Below are positions 23,566 to 34,900 of a stretch of 64,000 nt of DNA, piece after piece. Position 1 is the stretch's first letter, and each line of letters opens with the position of its first letter. The position numbers and the translations under genes are program-made. A model generated the notes under the pieces. The model ran no database searches. It was not told where the DNA came from and saw only the letters and a list, made by a program, of their open reading frames with translations. Source of the stretch: Brassica napus (taxonomy: Eukaryota > Streptophyta > Magnoliopsida > Brassicales > Brassicaceae). The stretch spans positions 51,795,422 to 51,859,421 of the forward strand of contig NC_063445.1 of assembly GCF_020379485.1 (NCBI RefSeq), in the 5' to 3' direction.

Positions 23566-24102
23566 GGCAATTCTCTTAAATAGCTCTTTTTAAGTTTTTG
23601 TCACAAAAATAAACTTCAAAAAAGAAAATTACCAAAATAGCCTCTTTTTATTTTAAAATTTTAATTTTAATTTTTTATTTTTTAAAATTTGAAATCCTAT
23701 CCCAAAATCCCCACCCCTTAACTCTAAACCCTAATTCTAGATTAGTTAACCCTATGATAAAAATACATTTTTACCTTTTAATAAAACTTATTTTGTTCAT
23801 TTTCTTTTTTGAAAGCTATTTTTGTGACAAAAAACTTAAAATTCTCTCAAATAGTCATTTTTAAGTTTTTGTCACAAAAATAGCTCTAAAAAAAAAGAAA
23901 ATGACCAAAATAGCTCTTTTTTATTTTGAAAATTTTAATATTTAATATTTATTTTTTAAAATTTGAAACCTTATCCCCAAAACTCACCATTAACTCTAAA
24001 CCCTAAATATAGATTAATTAATCCAAGTGAAAATACATTTTTATCATTTAATAAAACTTATTTTGATCATTTTGTTGGCAGCTATCTCGGGGAATTCCTC
24101 TT
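23566..24102. mobile_element. TIR-type repeat with internal tandem duplication
   Basis: Two successive units (about 23570-23845 and 23846-24095) share ttaagtttttgtcacaaaaat, accaaaatagc, actctaaaccctaa and aataaaacttatttt. Unit 1 ends in gctatttttgtgacaaaaaactta, the inverse of its start. The outer ends gggcaattctcttaaatagc and gctatctcggggaattcct are imperfect inverts. A target duplication is not clear, so the superfamily (MULE-like is likely) is a guess. Confidence 0.55.
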
Positions 24103-24333
24103 TGTTTTTTTATATATGTAAAAACTTTAAAACACAGATTTTTCTAAAACAGAATAAGTATAAATAATCATCTAATGGTAAGTAACTAGCCTTCATCAAA
24201 ATTTTAAAACGGATTTATTCTTAATAATCAAATGCTTTAAATTCGCCCTCCACCACCGTGTCTGTCTGTGTGTTAAAAACTCATCAGTCTCTTCTCTTCC
24301 TCCTTGACTTGGCTCGTCTCTGTCATCGGAGCC

Positions 24334-27300
24334 ATGACGGACGTTCATTCCTTCAACAACATCTCCCTCAGCGGCCGCGGCGGATCGGTGCGTTCCTCCC
24401 TCTCTTAGGATCTTTTCTCTTCCTCTAAGGGTTTCTCCCTCTTCCCCTCGCTTCGAAACCCTAATTTCTTTATTCTGATGGTAACTGTAGAACCCTGGAC
24501 TCCTTAAGATCAACTCAGGAGGGATCCAATGGAAGAAGCAAGGCGGCGGCAAAGCTGTGGAGGTCGACAAATCGGACATCGTGGGCGTGAGCTGGATGAA
24601 GGTTCCGAGGACTAACCAGCTTGGTGTCAAAACCAAAGACGGGTTGTACTATAAGTTCATTGGCTTTCGTGATCAGGTTCTAAGCGTATCTTCTTGCTTG
24701 ATGTTTTCAGTTTATTCCCATATATGTATTTGATTGAGCTTGTGTCTTTTTTTTTTTTATGCTTATGTGTGTTTGTTTGGTGGGATAGGATGTTGCGAGC
24801 TTGACCATCTTTTTCCAAAGTGCGTTTGGGAAAACGCCTGAAGAGAAGCAGCTCTCTGTTAGTGGTCGCAATTGGGGTGAGGTGGACTTGAATGGTGAGT
24901 TCTTTAACACCCTTATTGTCTCTGTTCTCCTCCTCTTAACTGACTATTTTCTAGGTTAATTTTTTAGTGGGAAAGAATCATACTTTGGTTGAGTTTAAGC
25001 TTTCCCTAGTCTTCTTAAGTGAAAAAGGTTTTAGCTTTATTCGTTTTCTTTTGTGCAGGGAATAATTTAACATTTTTGGTTGGTGGAAAGCAAGCTTTTG
25101 AAGTGTCTCTGGCTGATGTGTCACAGACTCAGCTCCAAGGGAAAAATGACGTCTTGTTGGAGTTTCATGTTGATGACACTGCTGGTGCCAATGAGGTACG
25201 TTTCTCCTTTGAAATGCAGTCTAGCTGAGTTACTGATTCTGTTATTTTGTATTTACAGAAAGACTCGTTGATGGAGATAAGTTTTCATATTCCTAATACC
25301 AACACCCAGTTTGTTGGTGATGAAACTCGTCCCCCTGCTCAAGTAAGTTGATGAAGTTTTTTTTCTTAATTATATGGGTGTGTCTTTTTGTATGTTGATC
25401 CTAAGAGCATGTCTCAGGTTTTCCATGACAATATCTTGAAAGTGGCTGATGTTGGTGCTGGTGTTGAGGAGGCCGTCGTCACATTTGAGGGTATTGCAAT
25501 CCTCACTCCCAGGTCAAGATTTTTCCTTACATCTTTTCTTGACTGTTGAGAGTATTAGTTGATCACTCTAGCATTTGTTGCTACTGTGTGTTGCTGAATC
25601 ATCTCATGAATACATGATTGGTTTTTTCTTTCTTTCACAGGGGTCGGTACAATGTGGAGCTTCACCTTTCTTTCTTGCGTCTGCAAGGACAAGCCAATGA
25701 CTTTAAAATTCAGTACAGTAGTGTTGTCCGCTTGTTTTTGCTTCCAAAGGTGATTATTCTTTTTAAATCATATCTAAGGGACTTTTACTTATTTTTAGCA
25801 GTTAATGGAAGTCTTGTTATCTGTTTTGTGCCTGAGCAGTCAAACCAGCCACACACGTTTGTTGTTATCTCTCTAGACCCACCAATCCGGAAAGGTCAGA
25901 CTCTGTACCCCCATATTGTGATGCAGGTAAACCTTACTTTTATTTTCCCTTTCATATCGATCTTCTTTTTGCAAGTGGGTTTCCTTATCTTTTTCACACT
26001 GATTTTTACATCTGTTTTTCTCTACCTTCTCTAGTTTGAGACAGACTCTGTCGTCGAAAGTGAACTCTCAATTAGTGATGATCTTATGAATACAAGGTTC
26101 AAGGACAAGTTGGAACGATCATATAAGGTCGCTGTCTGGTCTACTCTATAATTCATTTATAAAAAAAAAATATATATATATATACACTGATTGCTAAGGA
26201 TATTGGCTTATTATGAATTTTTCAGGGTTTCATACATGAAGTGTTCACCACCGTGTTGCGTTGGCTGTCTGGTGCAAAGATCACTAAACCAGGGAAGTTC
26301 CGCAGTTCCCAAGATGGGTTTGCAGTGAAATCATCTCTTAAGGCAGAAGATGGTGTTCTCTATCCCCTCGAGAAGGGCTTTTTCTTCTTACCTAAACCTC
26401 CAACGCTTATACTTCATGATGAGGTATATATGGTTATTGATGATTTGGAAATTTTGTTAAGCTTTTGAGATAGTTGGTTTTGTTTAAACCGTTTGTTTTT
26501 TTTTCACATTTTAGATTGACTATGTGGAGTTTGAAAGGCATGCTGCTGGTGGTGCTAACATGCATTACTTCGATCTCTCCATAAGACTGAAAACTGATCA
26601 TGAACATCTCTTCCGGAATATTCAGAGGAATGAGTATCACAATCTCTATTCCTTCATAAGGTTTGTATCTCAAGTTTCTGAGAGTAGATTGATAAGTTTC
26701 TGTGAATAAAAAACATCATCCTTCTTTTGCTACCAGCTCTAAGGGTTTGAAGATCATGAACCTTGGAGGTGCGGGTACTGCAGAAGGTGTAGCTGCTGTT
26801 CTTCAGGACAATGATGATGACGATGCTGTTGACCCTCATCTTGAGCGTATCAGAAACCAAGCTGCTGATGAGAGTGATGAGGAGGACGAAGACTTTGTTG
26901 GGGCTGAGGATGACGACGGTGGCTCACCGACTGATGATTCTGGCGAGGACGACGACTCTGATGCTAGTGACGCTGACGGAGGCGAGAAAGAGGTAAACAA
27001 AACTGTTTCATATTATTCCTTCAATCAAACTCCTTCATAAGTGAAACCATATCTTATTTTTATTCCTTCTTTAGAAATCTGTTAAGAAGGAGCCCAAGAA
27101 AGAGGCTTCGTCTTCGAAAGGATTGCCTCTGAAGAAGAAAGCGTTGGCCACAGAAGAAGGAAGTAGTAAGAAGAAGACGCAGAAGAAGAAGAAGGATCCC
27201 AATGCACCTAAGAAGGCAATGTCTGGTTTCATGTACTTCTCCCAAATGGAAAGAGACGTGAGTTCTTTCTTCTCTCCTTTTTGTTAACATTTCACTCTTA

Positions 27301-27660
27301 GGCAATGTCTGATTATAGTATCAATTTCACTGAACAGAACATAAAGAAGAGTAACCCAGGAATAGGATTTGGAGATATAGGAAAGGTGCTTGGAGATAAG
27401 TGGCGTCAGATGTCTGGTAAGATCTTCCCTTAAAAAACTCTACATTTCTTGGTCTTAGCTTTAGAAAGTGTGTTGTGAATCTTGTGATGTGATGATCTTT
27501 ATCGTCTTTGTGTGTTTTTATGTAAACCATAGCTGAGGAAAAAGAGCCGTATGAAGCTAAGGCGCAAGTTGACAAGAAGCGATACAAGGATGAGATTAGC
27601 GATTACAAGAACCCTCAGCCCATGCTTGTAGACTCTGGAAACGATTCCGACAGTAACTAA
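24334..27660 (+). CDS. SSRP1: FACT complex subunit SSRP1 (HMG-box histone chaperone)
   Basis: Fifteen exons: 24334-24387, 24491-24676, 24789-24894, 25059-25195, 25259-25342, 25418-25512, 25641-25749, 25840-25926, 26035-26127, 26226-26423, 26515-26660, 26737-26992, 27075-27257, 27338-27416, 27533-27660. All introns are GT-AG and the joined frame is 646 aa, the length I recall for Arabidopsis SSRP1. It acts in the nucleus with SPT16 to loosen and reassemble nucleosomes during transcription and replication. In order it carries an N-terminal Pob3/PH-like region, the SSRP1 middle domain with tandem PH folds (for example [35 protein letters not shown]), an Asp/Glu-rich disordered segment in exon 12, a Lys-rich basic stretch, and one HMG box from about residue 558 ([17 protein letters not shown]) to 627. 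Intron 9 holds a short TA microsatellite (26170-26183). It converges on the P450 gene, 244 bp between stop codons. Confidence 0.97.
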
Positions 27661-27904
27661 ACACTCCAATGCCCCCCAGAGATGCCCTAGTATCCAAGGT
27701 TTGACATGTTATCTTCTGGTTCATCTTTAGCTTGTGTGTTTTTCAATGTACTGAGACTTGGTTACAAATCTACTGAACTTATGTTCGATTTACATAATTA
27801 TTTTAAATGAATCGAACTTCAACTCGTAACAGTATATACAAGAAGCAACAAAATCAGTAGCATGACGTTATATATTATTATACTGTTTGGAAGATAAATA
27901 AGCT

Positions 27905-29846
27905 TTATGAACAAGAAGCATCTAAAATCTTATGGACAATAGGACGAGCTCTGCACATAGCTTTCAAAGGTGTGGATTTGCGCATTATAGTTCCTTTCTC
28001 AGTTTCTGTCATGTCCACATATTTTTCATCAGCTCTCTCCCAATCGAAACACTGAACCAACGAACCCAGAGCCAATGTCACAAGCCGCTGAGCTAGCCCT
28101 GAACCAGGACAAGCTCGTCGTCCCATCCCAAAAGTCAACATCTTTTTATCCTCACCTTCTTTCTCAAACCTCTCTGGCTTGAACTTCTCCGGCTCTTCCC
28201 ACGTATTTGGATCTCTATGAAAGGCCCATGCGTTCACCATTACCATCGTGCCACGAGGGACGTCGTACCCTGCCACGATGCAGTCTTCTGATGCCATATG
28301 AGGGAGAAGCATTGGAACCACAGGATATAGCCGTAATGTCTCTGACAAAATGTTCTGTAGATAAGGAAGTTTCACAATGTCTTGTTCCTCTATTAACCGG
28401 TCTGAACCGATTTGCTCCTCGATCTCGGTTCTTGCCTTTTTTAATACTTCTGGATGGTTCAACAAGTTGGCCATCGCCCATTCTAACGTTCCTCCTGATG
28501 TATCAGTCCCAGCAATTATCATAACCTATTGAAACCAAAACTTAGTTATAAAAAATACAATAAACCCTTAATAAAACGTTACTAGTATGCTCTCTTGTTA
28601 CTTACAAGTATGATTCCTTTGATGATAACATCAGTGTAGTAACCAGGCTGAGTTTCTTGGAGAGAAAGCAAGTGATCGATCATAGTGTTACCCTTTACTT
28701 TCTCCCCACGTTTCTCGTCCACTAGACTTTGTAAGAGCTCGTCAATTCGACCCGCTAGCTCTTTCACTTGTTTCTCGTAACTCGTTATCCAACGAAGGAT
28801 CGGGAAATAGTCTGCCACGTTCCCAGCGCCGCTGCTAACAGCCACCTCGGCGATCAACTGCCTCACGTGTCTTGCCTCATCGTCGTCCTCTGTTTCATCA
28901 CCGTAAAATCTCTTTCCGGCCACCATCCTAAGGATGTTGTTTATAGTCAAGTTCATAAACAATGTTCTCATCTCCACCTTTGCATATTCCTGAATTTCAA
29001 TATGTTATATTCAAATGATTAATAATTTAAAAAAATATCAATGGTATATTCATCTAAATTATTTGGTCACATAACTAGATTCTTATCTACCCAATTTTTA
29101 GTTTAATTATTTAAAATTTAGTTGGAAATAATATGGGGTAATATTATGTTCTAGCTTTGTTTATATTGTAGTACTATGTTACTGTAATCGATGATATACA
29201 AAATGTCTATTTGTTGTTTATATTTTGCAGAAAGTATATTAGGAAAAAAGTTAGTCAAAAGTAATGTAAATCGTTATATTTCGAAACCTTAGGTTATTAT
29301 TATTATTGTTATTATTATTTTCTTAGGTTGATATTAAATGGTACATACTTGTTGAGAGTTTTTGGACAGAGAGAATATCAGCCGTCGGATCTCGTCCTTA
29401 CGGATGGATAAGAAGCTATTGAGTCTAAAAGACGAGAAGATCTCAATGGTGCCAATACGACGGAGGTTCCGCCAGCTGTCACCATAAGCCGCACTGACCA
29501 TGGTGCTTGAATTGTATCCGATATACTTTCCGACGATAAACTCCGGCCGATTAGCTAAAACGATGTCGTTTTTGGTGAAACATTCCTCAGCGACAGAGTG
29601 AGAAGAGACAACGAAAACGAGACGTGTGCCTAGGCGGAGGGAGAAAATCGAGGCACCGTCTAGAGATTTGGAGAGAGAGAGAAACGTACGGTGTAGCGGC
29701 AGCTTTAGGAGGGGGAGATGTCCGATAACCGGAAATGGACGAGTTGGACTCGGCGGTAGGTTTAGTTTACGCCGTCGTGCTCCGAACAAAAGTTTCAAAG
29801 AGAGGACGAGGAAGAAGAGAGATGGGATGAAGTAGAAAGTTTCCAT
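27905..29846 (-). CDS. CYP81D: cytochrome P450, CYP81D type (copy 1)
   Basis: Three exons on the minus strand: 29349-29846, 28606-28989, 27905-28525, phase-0 GT-AG introns, 500 aa. A microsomal haem-thiolate monooxygenase with an N-terminal membrane helix ([17 protein letters not shown]), the proline hinge [13 protein letters not shown], oxygen-binding I-helix AGTDTS, K-helix ETLR, PERF and haem loop [10 protein letters not shown]. From memory it is close to CYP81D11, a xenobiotic- and jasmonate-induced detoxification P450; the substrate cannot be read from sequence. The coding region looks intact. A LINE fragment begins only about 45 bp upstream of the ATG and a copia element lies further upstream, so its original promoter is broken up. 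Copy 2 has the same exon sizes (498, 384, 621 or 627 bp). Confidence 0.94.
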
Positions 29847-29866
29847 TATGAGTTAGCTTTCTATAT

Positions 29867-31501
29867 TTGTCTTTTCTATATTTGTTACAAAAGACAAGTG
29901 CAGTAGCTCAATTTTGGTGGAGCCCTGGCGGTAATACAAGAGGAATGCATTGGAAATCATGGGACAAAGTATGTGTCAGTAAGGAGGATGGTGGTTTAGG
30001 ATTTAAAGATATCACTGATTTCAACACAGCGATGCTTGGTAAACAATTATGGAGGCTGATAGAGAAGCCAAATACCTTATTTTCTCGCGTTTTTAAAGGT
30101 CGGTATTACAGGAATGCATCACCCCTGGAGCCGATTCGTTCATATTCTCCGTCATATGGTTGGCGGAGTATTATTTCAGCTAGATCTCTGGTAAGCAAAG
30201 GACTAATCAAAAGGGTGGGAACAGGATCTTCTATATCCGTATGGAGCGATCCTTGGATCCCAACCACTCGCCCGAGACCAGCAAATAAAAATCAACACAA
30301 TCTTTACCCAGACCTTACAGTGGATTCTCTTATTGATCCTCATTTGCGAAGATGGAATTCGCCGGCGCTTCGGGCTTTGGTGGACCCACAGGATGTGAAA
30401 TTAATAGAAAGTATACCATTGAGTAGAACTCGAATGGCAGACAAAGATGGATGGTATTTCACAAATAATGGAAAATACACGGTTAAATCTGGATATCAAA
30501 TTGAAAGGATATACCCAGATAAGGAAAGATCACCATTAGTGTTTGGACCCACAGTGGATATTTTGAAGGCATATTGTTGGAAAATACGGTGCCAACCAAA
30601 GATTAAGCATTTTCTATGGCAATTGGTGACAGGGTGTATAGCAGTCAAGAAGAATCTGCATAAGCGAGGGATACCCGGAGATATCGTTTGTGCAAGATGT
30701 GGAGCTGAGGAGGAATCGATCAACCATGTATTCTTCGAATGTCCTCCTGCACTTCAGACATGGGCTCTTTCAAAGATTCCAACAAGTCCAGCTATGTTTC
30801 CAACAAGTTCTCTCTTTGTGAACATGGATCATCTCTTTTGGAGAATTGTTCCACAGATGGAAGATCATCAGTTTGCATGGATACTATGGTATATATGGAA
30901 AGGAAGAAATAATAAAGTCTTTAGTAATCTGGATGTGGATCCGTTGGATACCCTTAAACTGGCAGAAACAGAATCAAAACTCTGGGCTGAGGCACAAATA
31001 CTGACTGACCACAAGAGGATTCCACAGGTAGAGGCTATGATTCTTCCGGCAATTCCAGGAAGATGGTGTTTTACGGATGGTTCCTGGAAAGAGAATGAGA
31101 TTTTTTCAGGTCAAGGATGGTACAGTACTCTAGAAGGATTTGCGGGTTTGATGGGTGCAAGGAATGTTCGGGCTTCTCTTACTCCTCTTCATGCGGAGAT
31201 GGAAGCTTTATTATGGGCAATGGAATGTATGAAAAACTTACGACAATTTCATGTTACGTTTGCAACGGATTGTTCTCAATTGGTGAAGATGGTTTCAGAA
31301 CCAGAAGAATGGCCAGCATTTGCAAGTTATTTGGAAGATATAAACAGCCTGAAAGAGAGTTTTTTCCGAGTAGAGATTATCTATGTACCAAGAACGCAGA
31401 ACAAGAAGGCGGATAGCTTAGCCCGCAGTGCTAGGAAGGAAACGTCTTTTGTAGTTCACATGGATCAAGATCTCCCAGTTTGGTTCACAGAGTCAATATG
31501 A
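29867..31501 (+). pseudogene. LINE ORF2 C-terminal part (zf-RVT and RNase H)
   Basis: An uninterrupted 544-codon frame. LINE homology starts at about AVAQFWWSPGG (the segment after reverse transcriptase), then KSWDKVCVSKEDGGLGFKD. The zf-RVT region follows, with FLWQLVTGCIAVKKNL and CARCGAEEESINHVFFECP, and the plant RNase H-like domain (RVT_3) with CFTDGSWKE, LHAEMEALLWAM, FATDCSQLV and KADSLARSA. The first ATG at 29867 is fortuitous flank or junction sequence. It is non-functional for lack of endonuclease and reverse transcriptase, but the frame is undamaged, so the insertion is probably young. Confidence 0.88.
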
Positions 31502-31540
31502 GTCTGTAAAATTGATGACAAAAAAAAAAAAAAAAAAAAT
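29890..31540 (+). mobile_element. 5'-truncated LINE (non-LTR retrotransposon)
   Basis: The element keeps only the 3' part of LINE ORF2 and ends in an A-run (31520-31538, then AT-rich). The left edge is uncertain; similarity begins about 29890. Endonuclease and the catalytic reverse transcriptase core are missing, consistent with abortive target-primed reverse transcription. I could not define the target duplication. Confidence 0.85.
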
Positions 31541-31687
31541 AAAATAATAATAATATTTTACATCAACTAGTTGCATTGAAGAAGATAATTCATAAGTTAT
31601 CCTTTTGCATGAAAGTAAAAGAAGAGGATAAGAGTTTTGGTTACGTCACTGCCTACTATATTTTGCTTGTCTCGATCAACATGGGAG
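31541..31687 (-). promoter_or_regulatory. displaced upstream flank of P450 copy 1
   Basis: The stretch gaagaggataagagttttggttacgtcactgcctactatatttt (31621-31664) aligns with aaagaggatatcagtttcgttgacgttacttcatactacgtat (43520-43562) upstream of copy 2. Each holds one TGACG-type core: acgtca here (TGACGT on minus) and tgacgt at copy 2. This looks like the old copy 1 promoter pushed about 1.65 kb away by the LINE. Confidence 0.5.
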
Positions 31688-31692
31688 TAGGA

Positions 31693-31849
31693 TGTAAGAG
31701 ATATAGAAAGTATATATTAGACTTCCTAGGATTATGCACTAACGTCTCTCTCTTTAGTGCTGTATATTACCTTCCTTATTTGATCATGTACTCTCATATA
31801 TATGTACACATTACGTGATAATAATATTCAAGCATTCCATAACCTAATA
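31693..31849 (+). repeat. 5' LTR of the intact copia element
   Basis: 157 bp, from tgtaagagatatag to cataacctaata. No difference from the 3' LTR found by eye. Confidence 0.95.
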
Positions 31850-31936
31850 TGGTATCAGAGCTATAGGCTCCAATTTTTTTTTTCCGCCGTCTTCTCTTCT
31901 CCTCTCTTTATCTCTTCATTCTGATCCTCTCCTATC

Positions 31937-34900
31937 ATGTCTGAGTCAACTGCTGAGCGTACCTCTGTGTTCAATACACAAGATCCTCAGAGCACTCTGC
32001 TCTCCGTTAACATGTCTAGCGTCACCAAGCTCACCACTGTGAACTATGTGATGTGGAGTCGCCAGGTCCGAGCTCTGCTAGAAGGACACGAGCTCCAACA
32101 CTTCATTGAAGACACCAACACTGCCCCTCCGGCCACAATCATGCTCAACGGTGTCTCATCTCCAAATCCGGCTCATGCTCCATGGCGCCGTCAAGATCGT
32201 CTCCTTTACAGCTCCATCATCGGCTCTATCTCTCTGGCTGTTCAGTCCGTGGTGTCTAGTGCTAACACAACCAAAGAAGTTTGGGACACGCTCACCACAA
32301 CCTTTGGAAACGCCTCTCGTGGCCATATCAGACAACTCAAACTTCAGATCGAGCGCTGTGTTAAGGGCACCAAGACAATCAGCGAGTATCTACGCCTCAT
32401 CAAATCCAAAGCCGATGATTTGGCCCTCTTGGGTAAACCTATGGATCATGAAGATCTCGTTGAAAGGATCCTTGCTGGCCTCAGTGATGACTACAAACCG
32501 GAAGTCGACGCAATTCATGGCCGCGATACAGCTATCTCCTACGCGGAACTTCATGAGCGGTTACTTAATAGAGAAGCCATCATCATGTCTAGTGAATCGG
32601 CTCCAGTCACACCGATTGTTGCCCACGCTACTGATACTCGCTACTCTCAGAACAACAACCAACAATGGAGGCGCAACAACAATAACAACAATCAGGCTCG
32701 CAACAATCCGAACACCAACCAACCTCGCTTCACGAAGCCCTATCTAGGCAGGTGCCAAGCATGTGGGCAACAAGGTCACAGTGCAAAGTACTGTCCTCAG
32801 TTTCATATCGTCCGTGGTCCTGCACCAAATCAACAGGCGCACACTCCACAGAGGAATAACGGTCCATGGAACAATGTTTCACCATTTCAGCAATGGCCAC
32901 CGACGGCTAATCCTGCCATGATGTCTGACTCCTCCACATGGTTACTTGACTCCGGGGCGTCTCACCATATGACCTCTGACTTAGCAAACCTATCGCTCCA
33001 CAATCCATACAGTGGTGGTGATGGTGTGTTACTTGGAGATGGTTCAGGCCTCAACATCTCTCACTCTGGTTCCCTCTCACTTCCCTCATATACTCGACCT
33101 TTCTTTTTAAATAAAGTTTTATGTGTTCCTGCTCTTGAAAAAAATTTAATCTCTGTTTTTCAATTGTGTACTGCTAATGGTGTTTCTGTTACTTTTACCC
33201 CAACGTTCTTTCAGGTGAGGGACTTGGACACAGGGACACTACGTCTCGAAGGGAAACCTAGAGATGGAACGTACCATTGGCCACACTCAAACTCATCGAA
33301 ACCTTCTCTTGCATTTGCTTCTGCCGTGAAGACAACCTTGTCGGATTGGCATTCCCGTTTGGGACATCCAGCTTTTTCAATTCTTCAAAAAGTAGTTTCT
33401 CAATTTCAGTTACCTCTTGTTTCAAACGCTTTAATGGCTCAGCCATGCAATGCTTGTTCGATTAATAAAATGCATAAGTTACCTTTTCAAAACTCTACTC
33501 TTCGTTCTTCTCAACCTCTAGATGTAGTGTTTTCAGATGTTTGGACATCTCCTATAATTTCAGTTGATGGTTTCAAATATTACGTTATTTTTGTAGATCA
33601 CTACACTAGATACACATGGTTGTATCCTTTAAAGCTTAAATCGCAAGTCTTTGATGTTTTCACTCGGTTTAAAGCATTGGTTGAAAATCGATTTCAAACC
33701 AAGCTAAGAACCTTATACACTGACAATGGGGGTGAATATATTGGACTGCGAGATTTTTTGGCAAAACATGGCATTTCTCATATGACAAGCCCGCCGCATA
33801 CACCAGAACATAATGGCATCGCAGAACGTCGTCATCGACATATTGTTGAAACAGGACTTTCCCTCCTGTCTCATGCATCGATGCCACGGTCCTATTGGAC
33901 ATTTGCGTTTGCAGCGGCTGTTTACTTGATTAACAGAATGCCTTCCTCGGCTTTAGAGTTTAAAAATCCTTTTCAAACTCTTCATGGACATAGTCCAAAT
34001 TTTCAAAAGCTGAGAGTATTTGGATGTTTATGTTTTCCTTGGCTCCGACCTTACACATCTCATAAGTTGGATGCCAAATCAACACCTTGTGTCTTTTTAG
34101 GCTACTCTATTACACAAAGTGCATATTTTTGTTTAGATAGAGCAACGTCTCGGATTTACACGTCCAGACATGTAGTCTTCCATGAACATGTTTTTCCTTT
34201 TTCTCTACCTGTGCATCTTGAGTCTGATGATACTGATGATATGGATACTCCAACTTACCCTCCTGTCAAGCTTGTGTCTATACATACTAATCCTGCAGGT
34301 TCTGTTCCTCCACCACAAGAAGGACATACGCATCCCACACAGGCTCCTCCAGAACCGTCTTCGACACTGCCTGACATGACAAACCCCATGTCTACTACCA
34401 CTACGCCACAGACAACAACTTCAGCGGATCCTGCTCCACCAAACCCACAGCAACCTCCGCAAGATCGTCCTCTTCCTCCGACCAGACAGAGCACTCGTCC
34501 TCGCAAACCGGTCCAAAAGCTGAATCTTCACACCAAAGTGGTTCAAACAACGGAAACACCACCTACAACAGTTGCTCAAGCTCTAAAGAGTCCCCACTGG
34601 CGGAAAGCCATGACTGATGAATACGATGCTCAAATTGGTAATCATACTTGGGATCTTGAGAACTTGACTGATGATTCTCGTTTTAATGTTGTAGGTTGCA
34701 AATGGATATTCACAATCAAGAGAAATCCGGATGGGACTATTGCTAGATACAAAGCTCGACTAGTCGCCAAAGGCTTCACACAAAAGCCGGGAATTGACTA
34801 CCATGACACCTTCAGTCCCGTAGTTAAACCAGCCACCATCCGGACAGTATTAGGCACTGCGGTTTCCTCAAACTGGCCCATCCGCCAACTTGATGTCAAC